Both the position numbers and the translations under genes were made by a program. Below the pieces are notes generated by a model. The model was not told the DNA's origin. It saw only the letters and a list, made by a program, of their open reading frames with translations, and did no database searches. A stretch of DNA of 46,874 nucleotides, from assembly GCA_035649575.1 (NCBI GenBank), contig DASRJH010000189.1:1-46874 (forward strand), given 5' to 3'. Origin of the DNA: DASVAL01 sp035649575 (GTDB lineage Bacteria > Planctomycetota > UBA1135 > UBA2386). Below are positions 30,769 through 38,810 of this stretch, in pieces. Every line of letters begins with the position of its first letter. The first letter of the stretch is position 1.

Positions 30769-33609
30769 TCAGCGATTGCTCTGGAAGAAGCGGAACAGCA
30801 GCCGGCCCTCACGGCCGTAGGTCTTCAGCTTCGCGAAGTCGTCGGTCGACCTCGCGATGCGATAGAACTTGTCGGCGATCTCCTTGAACTTGCTGTCCGC
30901 GAGACCGGCCTGGCGCGCGAACCAGTAGGCCTCCCACTGGAAGCGATACCACGCGAGGCTGTACATGCTGACCTCGGGCCGATCGCCCCAGACGCGGTAC
31001 TCGGTGTAGTACTTGCGGTAGGCGTCGGCCGGCCGGTCCAGCCCCGCGACACGCGTGTTCGCGCCGGTCTTCGAGAACTCGAACCAACCACCGAGCGCGC
31101 GGCAGACGAGGCGCTTCACCTCGAAGTTGTCGGGGTTCGCGCGTTCGGCTTCGACGAGCAGGTCGTAGGCCTGCTGGAAGTGCCTCTGCTGCAGCAGCGC
31201 TTCGCCGATCTTCGGGCGCACGAACTGCTCGATGGCCCGATTCGTCGCGGCGCCGTGCAGGTCGATTGTCTTGCGTGCGATCTCCTCGACCCGTGGCCAG
31301 TTGTCGAGCGCTTCGTAGCCCTGCATCGTCGCGATCAGGATCGCGAGCTGAGGCTTCGGCGAGCTCGCGATGTAGTCCGAGCCGATCGCGACGAGTCTCG
31401 TGCGCATCGCGTTCAGGGCCTGCGTCGCGGCATCGACGGCCGCCTCGTCCTGGTCGTTGGCAATGACGTTGTCGAGCTCGACGCCGAGCGTCTTCACCTG
31501 GCTCTGGTATTCCTGGAAGATGCAGGCGGCAAGACGCGAAGCGCGGGCGGCGTCCTTCGTCTTGAGTTGCGCCCAGGCCTCTTCGGCGCGATCGAGCTCG
31601 GCGAGGTCCGCGTGCAGCCGGCCGATGTACTCGAGCACGGTCGCCAGGTTGGCCTCGCCGTCCTTGCCCGCATCGGCGATGTAGGCGCGCGCGTTCTCGA
31701 GTGCGGCCGGATACTTCGTGAGGTCCTGCTTGCGCTGCAACTCGGCGCTGCCGCGGGCCTCGACGTAGCTCATCTGCACTTCGGCGAAGGCGGCCTCGGC
31801 AGCGGCAGCGCGGCGCACCTGCAGCCTCGAGGTGTCGCTCGCCGGCAGCGGATTGTCTGCGACCCAGGCGCGATACTCAGCGAGGGTTCTTCGCGCGACG
31901 TCGAAGTCGCCGGTCGCCGACCAGGCCCTCGCGATCAGCACACGGGCCTGCTCGTAGTGCAGGAAGCCGCTCTCGATCTTCGCGTACTCGGCGATCGCTT
32001 CGCGGAACTTGCCGTCGTTGAACAGCGCGTTGGCAGTCTTCCAGCACTGCATGCTGCCGCCCGTCGCCGAGTATCTGGCGATCAAGGCCGCGGCTCGCGC
32101 ATGGTCCGGTTCGAACGATGGGTCCGCGCCGACCTGGCGCTTGTGATTCGCAACGGCGCGTTCGAGCTCGTTCGCGGCTTCGCCCGCTCGCTCCTGGTTG
32201 CTCGAGCCGAGTTGCTCGAGTCCTTCGCAGAGCGCGAGCATGGCTTCGCGGTGGCGCCCGGAGGCACTGTGGGCCGCGCCGAGCAGCTGCCATGCCGCAA
32301 GTCGCGTCGCCGGTTCGGAATCGTCGAGGACCGCGATGCAGCGGCGTAGGTCAGTGACCGCCAGCTCGTAGTCCTGGTGCTCGAGTGCGCCCTTGCCCAG
32401 CTCGAGCAGGAGGCCACCCGAGACGAGGCTGGCGTGCGTTTCGATCATGCCGCGCAACAGCGCCCGGGCCTTTTCGCCGACGTGGTCGCCGCGATGTCTG
32501 TCGTGGATCCTGCGCGCCATGGCCAGTGCCTGCGAGACCTTGGCCTGGTTGCCCGACGCTGCGAGGAAACGGGACTCGGCCAGCAGCACGAGGTGCCCGT
32601 GCTGCTCGCTGGCGACTTCGAACAGGTCCTTGTCCTGCTCGCCGAACAGCTTCATGTTCGCGCGAAACGCCGCGAACAACTCCCCGGTCCCGGCGGAGCC
32701 CTCGTGCACCATGAGCTGGCCGGCGCGCGCGTAGACTTCCTGCATCATCTCGAACAGGAATCGCTGCATCTCTTGCGTGAGGTCGAGCTCGCGGGTGCGA
32801 GCTGCCTGCAGCGACGTCGCGATCTGGTCGATCGTCGTGCGGTAGCTGCGCAGCGCGTCCAAGATCTTGCCGGCGACTTCATTGCACTGCGCGATCTCGA
32901 ACATGCCGCGCAGCCCGATCGCGGTCTCCTCACCTGCCTCGAGCACGAGGCTCGTGAGATCGTCGATTGCTTTCGGCAACAGCACGGAGCGCTCGGCCAC
33001 GACGGCGCGCGCCCGTTCGCGGGCGAGCACGCCACGGCGCAGCCACATCAGGTAGTACTCGGTCTCCTGCTGTGGGTCCTTGCGCGGCGGGCGCAGCCGC
33101 TCCATGACCTTCGAGCACGCCTCGATGCCGGCGGCGAACACGAGGCTGGCTTCGTCTTCGAGCTCCTTGCCGCGTTCGGGCGATTCCACGCGCGCGACGT
33201 CGAGCGCCTCGACGAGGACCTGACCGAATTCGCGCGACGCGTTCGCGAGCGTCGTGCGTGCCGCGGTCTGCACAGCGACATCCGACGAGCGTGCGATCAG
33301 CTCCTTCGAGCCGGCGATCGCCTCGCGGTAGAGCGTGCGCTGCTGATTGCGGTCGCTGCGCGTGCGCGCCCCATGGTAGGAGATCTCGATGGCGAGCAGG
33401 GCGATCTTGTCCTGGTCGCCGGCACTGCGGAACTCCGCGGCGAGCCGGTCTGACTCGGACCTGGCCAGCTCGAGGCTCATGTCCCTCGCGAGCGCGCGCA
33501 CGAACGAGATCTCGCGGTCGAGCCGCGTCTGCGCGGGCAGGTGCGCCGTCGTGCAACAGAAGACGAGCAGCGGCAGCGTGCGCGTTCCGAGCGGGCGCGG
33601 GCAGGCCAT
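30769..33609 (-). CDS. Large exported TPR/alpha-solenoid protein
   Basis: This 946-aa protein starts at the ATG at 33609 (a TTG three codons earlier is in frame). It has a short signal peptide (ACPRPLGTRTLPLLVFCCTT, then AHLPAQ). The rest is helical repeat throughout, with TPR-like pairs such as LGKGALEHQDYELAVTDLRR, LFNDGKFREAIAEYAKIES and GEALLQQRHFQQAYDLLVEA. It ends in an aromatic-rich segment (YSLAWYRFQWEAYWFARQAG) and FFQSNR. It is probably periplasmic and would act as a scaffold. It sits between secretin 2 and the ExbB/ExbD motor, which suggests it links them, much as BamD- or Tol-Pal-type adaptors do; that is inference. No catalytic motif was seen. Confidence 0.8.
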   Translation of the reverse strand: MACPRPLGTRTLPLLVFCCTTAHLPAQTRLDREISFVRALARDMSLELARSESDRLAAEFRSAGDQDKIALLAIEISYHGARTRSDRNQQRTLYREAIAGSKELIARSSDVAVQTAARTTLANASREFGQVLVEALDVARVESPERGKELEDEASLVFAAGIEACSKVMERLRPPRKDPQQETEYYLMWLRRGVLARERARAVVAERSVLLPKAIDDLTSLVLEAGEETAIGLRGMFEIAQCNEVAGKILDALRSYRTTIDQIATSLQAARTRELDLTQEMQRFLFEMMQEVYARAGQLMVHEGSAGTGELFAAFRANMKLFGEQDKDLFEVASEQHGHLVLLAESRFLAASGNQAKVSQALAMARRIHDRHRGDHVGEKARALLRGMIETHASLVSGGLLLELGKGALEHQDYELAVTDLRRCIAVLDDSEPATRLAAWQLLGAAHSASGRHREAMLALCEGLEQLGSSNQERAGEAANELERAVANHKRQVGADPSFEPDHARAAALIARYSATGGSMQCWKTANALFNDGKFREAIAEYAKIESGFLHYEQARVLIARAWSATGDFDVARRTLAEYRAWVADNPLPASDTSRLQVRRAAAAEAAFAEVQMSYVEARGSAELQRKQDLTKYPAALENARAYIADAGKDGEANLATVLEYIGRLHADLAELDRAEEAWAQLKTKDAARASRLAACIFQEYQSQVKTLGVELDNVIANDQDEAAVDAATQALNAMRTRLVAIGSDYIASSPKPQLAILIATMQGYEALDNWPRVEEIARKTIDLHGAATNRAIEQFVRPKIGEALLQQRHFQQAYDLLVEAERANPDNFEVKRLVCRALGGWFEFSKTGANTRVAGLDRPADAYRKYYTEYRVWGDRPEVSMYSLAWYRFQWEAYWFARQAGLADSKFKEIADKFYRIARSTDDFAKLKTYGREGRLLFRFFQSNR

Positions 33610-33734
33610 GGGCAGCAACCATAACGACGCGCACGGCGAAGCGTTCAGTCCCTGCCCCGTTCGCTCGCCGGCACCAGTGGTGCCTCGGGCGCAAGCGGCG
33701 CTCCGCTGCGCCGCGAGTTCGCAGTGTCTCCCTG

Positions 33735-36446
33735 CTATCGGAGCATCGTCAGGCCGGACGGAGGCACGGGGCCATTCATGCCACTCGGCGAGGCCGGCAC
33801 GGCAGGCAGGGACTTCGGGTTCGGTTCGTGCTCTTCCATGAGCACGATCTTGGCGCGGATCAGGATCAGGATCTTGCGGTTCTGCACCGAGGTGCCGGTG
33901 CGGCTGAAGAGCCAGCTGAGGCCGGGCAGGCTACCCAGGAACGGCACCGTGGACTTCAGGTTCTGGCGTTCCACGAGGCGCATGCCGCCGAGCATCATCG
34001 TGCCGCCGTCGGGCATCGTGACCGTCGTGCGCACGCGCTGCAGCGTGACTTCGGGCAGCTGGATCGAGATCGGCTGGCCGACGCCGAGCGTCGTCGTGAA
34101 CGTCGGGATCGGCAGCTGCAGCGTCATGACCGTGGGCCGCAGCTCCATGGTCACGAATTTGAGCTCGCTGTCGACGACGGGCCGCACGTCGAGCGCGACG
34201 CCATTGTGCACGGTGCCGATGACCGGGTTCGCGACTGCGGCGGCCTGCGCGATTTCGACCTCGAAGTCCTTGATGTAGGCGATGTTCTGCAGGTTGTGCA
34301 TGCTCGCCCGCGTGTTGTTGTAGATCATCAGGCGCGGCGCCTCGATCTGCTCGCTGCGCTCCTGCTTGCTGACCGCGCGCAACACGATCTCGACCTCGGT
34401 GTCGTCGAGGAAGGCGTATTGCAGCGACAGACCACCCGCGTTGGTCAGTCCGCCGTTGCGACCTCCGAGCGTCTGGTTGTAGAGGTTCTCGACGCGCGCC
34501 ATGCCGTCGCCGTCCTGGCCGTCGTCGAAGAAGATGCCCGGCTCCGTGCCTGTGCCGACCACGCCGGGTGACGCGGGGTTCTGCTGCTGGCGCGGACCGA
34601 AGTCGTCGAAGCCGGTGTTCTGGCGCTGGCCCTGCTTCTCGAGGCCGCGCCCCGGGATGCCCTGCGACGACTGGTCGCCGAGGCCTCGCAGATCGATGCC
34701 CACGTCCTCGAGGAAGCTGTCTTCGACCCTGAGGAAGCGCGCTTCGACGTCGATCTGGATGCCGACGTGGCGGCGCAGCTCGTTGATGAGCCGTTCGACC
34801 GCCTGGTGCGTCTCGCGGTCGGCGCGCACGAACAGCACGCCGGCTTGCATGTTCATCGTGAACGGGCTGCCGTCCCACTTGTCGCTCGCGATCGTCGACT
34901 TGATGAGCTCCTGCAGGCGACCTTCGTCCACGACGGACGGCGCTGCTTCCTCCTCGGGCTCCGGGAACAGCGGCGCATCATCGCCGGGCACCGACAGGCG
35001 CAGGTCCGGACCGGGCTTGCCGGGCACACCCTGCACGAGCTCCTTGACGATGTATGGCTGCTGGTAGAGCTGGCCGATCGCGTTCGCGGGGCTCACGAGG
35101 TGCACGAGACCGTCCTTGATCCGGTAGGCGACGCCCGTCTGTGACTGGATCGCCTTGAGCGCCTCGGCGACCGATCGGCGCGTGAGCCGGAAATCCGTCA
35201 GCGTCGTCGTCTCGGCCGCGATCTCGCGCACTTCCTGCGTGACGAAGAACGTCGCGCCCGTGACCTGGCTGTAGTAGTTGGCCCAGTCCTGCACCGTCGC
35301 GTTCGCGAAGTTGTGGTCGAGCACGGTGTCGTCGAGCAGCTTCTGGATCGCCTGGTTCTCGGGCGTGTCGACGTCCATCGGCCGCGTGTAGGCGGCTGCT
35401 TCGCGCTTGCTGACGACGGCCCAGCGCGCCGGATCGAAGACGACCGTGTCGGTCTGCGGGATGTTGGCGTGCTGCAGCTCGAGGAACGTGTTGTTCCACT
35501 CGGTGCGCCAGCGCTCGCGCTGGACCTCGACGGACACGCTGTGCCGGGCCCGATCCGCGAGATCGCGCAAGGCGAGCGCCTCCGCGTTGGTCGGATCCAT
35601 CAGCAGGGCCTGGTCGATGAGGTTCACCGTGGTCGCGTATTCACCGGCCTGGAACTTCACGTTCGCGGCTTCGAGCAGGCGGTCGACGTGCGTCTCGCGC
35701 GCAATCTCCTGGTCGCGCGCAATGCGGTTCAGCTCGGTCTCGGAGGCCTGCTTGGCCTGGTCGGAGGCTTGCTTCTCGGCCTTGCGCTTGGCCTCCACGG
35801 CATCGGCCAGCAGCAGCTCGGCCTGCTTGCGCAGCGGGTCGTTTGCCTGCGTGTAGCGCGAGTATCTCATCGCCGTGACGGCGCGCTCGAAGCTGTCGAT
35901 CGCGCGGCCGAAGTTGCCGAGCCCCATGTGCGCGCGGCCCGAAGCGAGGTCGTTCTCGACGAGGGCTCGCTCGCGCTCCTGCCGGATGCGATCCTCGAGA
36001 ATGATGTCGCTGATCACGCCGCGCAACGGCACGTCCTTGTCGCCGAGCACTTGATTGCAGCGCTGCAGGATGTCGCGCGCCTCGCGGTTCTCGTTGTCGA
36101 GCTCGAGCACGAACGCTGCTTCGTTGCGCGCATCTTCGAACAGACGCAGATCGAGCGATCGGCGCGCATTCTCGAGGGCCTTGCGCGCGATGGCCTGCGG
36201 ATCACGCGGCTCCTGCCCCTGAGGCTGGCCTTGTGGGTTCTGCGGCTTCGGCTCGGCTTCCGCCGGCTTGCTCGGCGCGGGCGCTTGCGCCGTCAAGTCA
36301 GCGAATGGAGCAGCGGGATCGGCCGCGGGTGGCTTGGCTGCGGTCGGATTGGCTTCGGGACTCGAAGGCGTGCCCGCACAGGCGGCCAAAGCGAGCCAGG
36401 AGGACGCATAGAGGCCGTACGTGCGCAGGGTCTGAACCGTGATCAT
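33735..36446 (-). CDS. Secretin-domain outer-membrane lipoprotein 2
   Basis: This 903-aa protein starts at the ATG at 36446. It has a lipoprotein signal (TVQTLRTYGLYASSWLALAAC) and a Pro/Ala-rich linker. A TPR-like helical region spans about 85-330, with KALENARRSLDLRLFEDARN and LIDQALLMDPTNAEALALRD. An STN/N-domain region and a secretin core (about 570-870) follow. The signature is TMPDGGTMMLGGMRLVERQN followed by VPFLGSLPGLSWLF. The architecture is the same as secretin 1, with local identity in the core (for example DDTEVEIVLRAVSKQE versus DDTQLQVILRAVEKKA). It heads the six-gene minus-strand series. Lipid-anchored secretins insert into the outer membrane without a separate pilotin. Confidence 0.85.
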   Translation of the reverse strand: MITVQTLRTYGLYASSWLALAACAGTPSSPEANPTAAKPPAADPAAPFADLTAQAPAPSKPAEAEPKPQNPQGQPQGQEPRDPQAIARKALENARRSLDLRLFEDARNEAAFVLELDNENREARDILQRCNQVLGDKDVPLRGVISDIILEDRIRQERERALVENDLASGRAHMGLGNFGRAIDSFERAVTAMRYSRYTQANDPLRKQAELLLADAVEAKRKAEKQASDQAKQASETELNRIARDQEIARETHVDRLLEAANVKFQAGEYATTVNLIDQALLMDPTNAEALALRDLADRARHSVSVEVQRERWRTEWNNTFLELQHANIPQTDTVVFDPARWAVVSKREAAAYTRPMDVDTPENQAIQKLLDDTVLDHNFANATVQDWANYYSQVTGATFFVTQEVREIAAETTTLTDFRLTRRSVAEALKAIQSQTGVAYRIKDGLVHLVSPANAIGQLYQQPYIVKELVQGVPGKPGPDLRLSVPGDDAPLFPEPEEEAAPSVVDEGRLQELIKSTIASDKWDGSPFTMNMQAGVLFVRADRETHQAVERLINELRRHVGIQIDVEARFLRVEDSFLEDVGIDLRGLGDQSSQGIPGRGLEKQGQRQNTGFDDFGPRQQQNPASPGVVGTGTEPGIFFDDGQDGDGMARVENLYNQTLGGRNGGLTNAGGLSLQYAFLDDTEVEIVLRAVSKQERSEQIEAPRLMIYNNTRASMHNLQNIAYIKDFEVEIAQAAAVANPVIGTVHNGVALDVRPVVDSELKFVTMELRPTVMTLQLPIPTFTTTLGVGQPISIQLPEVTLQRVRTTVTMPDGGTMMLGGMRLVERQNLKSTVPFLGSLPGLSWLFSRTGTSVQNRKILILIRAKIVLMEEHEPNPKSLPAVPASPSGMNGPVPPSGLTMLR

Positions 36447-36849
36447 GCTGATTGCCTGCCAGGAAGGCGAACGGGGAGAGGGAGCGAGTCCGCAGGGCGG
36501 AACCAAAGGGCGGGATCAACGATAGCGGGATGGCGGCATTGGCAAGCGAGCCGTTGCCACCTGCCCGTTTGCAGCCGGCCATTGCAGACCGGCCCAATTG
36601 GAAGCAGGAGATCGGAGCGAAAGAGCAACCAATCGCACGGTCGAACCGAGCAGGCGGTTCCTGCACCCAGGTCCATGCCACCAAAGTGCAGATCGGACGA
36701 CGAACTCGGCTGTTCCGGGCGAACCTGCGTCTTCGAGGGACGGGAGAGGCGCAGGGTCGGCGGACGGTAGCGAGCCGGCGCAACATGGTCAAGGTCGCTT
36801 CCGGGCCTTCGCTGCAGCCTGCCATACCCCAGACCCGAGGACTCGGACC
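36447..36849. other. 403-bp region upstream of the secretin/ExbB operon
   Basis: No gene seen. It should contain the promoter of the six-gene minus-strand series. A short inverted repeat TGGCAA/TTGCCA (36540-36559, 8-nt centre) lies about 100 bp upstream of the secretin 2 start. The stretch 36560-36840 is less GC-rich than the flanks and shows no recognisable motif. The uracil-DNA glycosylase gene ends at 36850 on the same strand, so part of the gap is its 3' region. Confidence 0.5.
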
Positions 36850-37641
36850 CTATGGCGCTGGCGACCCGGGGCGCTCGGGCAGGCCGAGCAAGCGGTTCAC
36901 GCGCTTGATGTCCTCCCAGGTCTCCCTCTTGTGCGAAGCATCGCGCAGCAGGAAGGCCGGGTGCCAGGTGACGACCACCGGCACCCCTTCGTAGACGAGG
37001 GGGCGGCCGCGCAACGCATGCATCGGCTCCGTCGTGCCGAGCAGGTTGTGGGCTGCAGTGCGGCCCAGGCAGACAATGACTTCGGGCCGCACGAGCGCGA
37101 TCTGCTGGCGCAGGAAGGGCAGGCAGGCCGCGACCTCGTCGGGTTGGGGCACGCGATTGCCGGGCGGGCGGCACTTGTTGATGTTCGCGATGTAGACTTC
37201 GCCACGCTGCAAGCCCATGGCTCCCGACAGGATGCGGTCGAGCAGCTGACCGGCCGGGCCGACGAACGGGCGACCGGTCTGGTCTTCCTTCGCGCCGGGG
37301 GCCTCGCCGACGAACATCACGCGCGCCCTCGGATTGCCTTCGCCGAACACGACGTGCTGTCGGCCCTCGTGCAGTTTGCACTTCGTGCACGGCATGACTT
37401 CGGCGCGCAGCGCCTGCAGGGCAGCTGCCCGGTCGCCGTCGCCGCCTTTGGCGACGGCGTTTGTTTCGGGCCGGCCGGCCGCAGCAGCCGGTGGGGGGGC
37501 CTCCAGCCGCGGGGCCGGACGAGGTGCTTGCTGCGCGATGACCCGAGGAGCGGCGGTTCCGGCCGGCAGCACGAGGTCGGCGCCGTAGGCCGCCCCGGCC
37601 AGTTCGAGGTGCTGCTGCAGCTGGCTCGGCACGAGGACCAC
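36850..37641 (-). CDS. Family 4 uracil-DNA glycosylase (Fe-S)
   Basis: This enzyme of about 263 aa removes uracil from DNA. Visible motifs are the first Fe-S cysteine pair (CTKCKLHEGR), the uracil-binding motif GEAPGAKEDQTGRPFVGPAG, YIANINKCRPPGNR with a third cysteine, VIVCLGRTAAHNLL with a fourth, and the C-terminal TWHPAFLLR. A disordered Pro/Ala-rich segment sits between the N-terminal helix (LQQHLELAGAAYGADL) and the catalytic domain, making the protein longer than the usual 200-220 aa. The GTG at 37641, 10 bp after the upstream stop, is preferred. A GTG at 37692 would overlap the JmjC-like gene by 41 bp. Confidence 0.92.
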   Translation of the reverse strand: MVLVPSQLQQHLELAGAAYGADLVLPAGTAAPRVIAQQAPRPAPRLEAPPPAAAAGRPETNAVAKGGDGDRAAALQALRAEVMPCTKCKLHEGRQHVVFGEGNPRARVMFVGEAPGAKEDQTGRPFVGPAGQLLDRILSGAMGLQRGEVYIANINKCRPPGNRVPQPDEVAACLPFLRQQIALVRPEVIVCLGRTAAHNLLGTTEPMHALRGRPLVYEGVPVVVTWHPAFLLRDASHKRETWEDIKRVNRLLGLPERPGSPAP

Positions 37642-37651
37642 GTCGCGCGTT

Positions 37652-38776
37652 CTATCCGCCGTGCCGGTCTGCGGCCATTGGGTAGTCGGCACGCCGCGGG
37701 AAGATCCCGTAGCTGTGTGCGAGGCTCGGTCGCTCGCCGAGCGCGATCACGCTGTGCCACGCGACCGCGTCGATGCTGAACGAAGGCAGCAGGATCGCGT
37801 CGCCGGCTTGCAACACGAACAGGGCCCCGCGCGCAGCGAGCGCCGCCGTGAACACCGCGTCGCGGTTGATCACCGACTCGAGCGCAAGGTCGCCATGGTC
37901 CAGCGCTGCCATCGCTCTGCTCGGGTTGCGAGCATGGCCGCACTTGCTGAGCAGCGCCGCGAGCCGGCGCTTGCCGAGCGAGATCCAGGCCGTGTGTCCT
38001 TCGAGCTGGCAGAAGACGACGCCGAGCTGGCCCGGTTCTGCATCGTGGTGGAACAGCGCACCGCCGTCGGGGCAGTTGTTGTAGACGATGCGCTCCGACA
38101 ACCGGTGGGGCCGCTGCAGCAGCTGCTGCAGCAGAGCGCGCAGCGGCGCACAGTCCAGGATGGCTGCCGACTCGGGGAACACGCGCGCCGCCAACAGGTC
38201 GGCCCAGCCGCTCGTCAGATCGGCAACCGGCGCGCTCGCATCAGCGGGGTCGGGCCCCGCGCCGAAACGGATGCGCAGCGAACGGTCGGTGCCGGCGGCG
38301 ATCCACACCAGCTGGGACCACAGGTCGCGCGCGACGATCGCGCCGTCGGGTCCCGCATCGAAGTGGAGCCGCGCGAGTTCGCGCGGGTTGTCGCGGTCCT
38401 TGCTGCTGCCGCGGAAGTGCAGCTCGAGGTCGCCGCCGATGCGGCGTTCGATCTCGTCGACGAACGAACCGCCCGCGCGCATCTGGTCGAACAGACGCAG
38501 CGAGGCCGCGATCGCGCGGGCCTGGGGACGAAGACCGCGGCCGAGCACGCCCGGCGCGAAGACGGGTTCGCTGGCACACCAGCGCGCCAGCGCCTGCTCC
38601 TTGCTCGGCAGCTCGCGCGCGACGGTGACCGCATAGCCGAGATCGGCGCCGCGCCGGCGCAGCGGCCACACGGCTCGCTTGCGCCGGAGCAAGGCGCGCA
38701 CGACGTCGTCGGCGCCGGGACGCAGGTGGCGGGCGGAGAACACGGCAGCGCAGAGATTGCCCGGAACTTGCCCCAC
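37652..38776 (-). CDS. Putative JmjC/cupin-like iron oxygenase
   Basis: This 374-aa cytoplasmic protein has a double-stranded beta-helix signature in its second half: an HxD-type metal pair (LFHHDAEPGQLGVVF, His243/His244/Asp245), a following strand CQLEGHTAWISLGKR, and a distal histidine in GDAILLPS...VAWHSV (His341). That layout fits JmjC/cupin-like 2-oxoglutarate Fe(II) oxygenases, in which the chain GDxxxxPxxWxHxV closes the metal site. The first half (1-200) is not recognised. It precedes and perhaps overlaps the uracil-DNA glycosylase gene and starts (GTG at 38776) 34 bp from the divergent TMTC-like gene. Substrate unknown; a metal-binding cupin without oxygenase activity is the alternative. 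Confidence 0.55.
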   Translation of the reverse strand: MGQVPGNLCAAVFSARHLRPGADDVVRALLRRKRAVWPLRRRGADLGYAVTVARELPSKEQALARWCASEPVFAPGVLGRGLRPQARAIAASLRLFDQMRAGGSFVDEIERRIGGDLELHFRGSSKDRDNPRELARLHFDAGPDGAIVARDLWSQLVWIAAGTDRSLRIRFGAGPDPADASAPVADLTSGWADLLAARVFPESAAILDCAPLRALLQQLLQRPHRLSERIVYNNCPDGGALFHHDAEPGQLGVVFCQLEGHTAWISLGKRRLAALLSKCGHARNPSRAMAALDHGDLALESVINRDAVFTAALAARGALFVLQAGDAILLPSFSIDAVAWHSVIALGERPSLAHSYGIFPRRADYPMAADRHGG

Positions 38777-38810
38777 TGCAAGCGTGCGTGGCTACGCTGT
38801 GCGACCCCTC

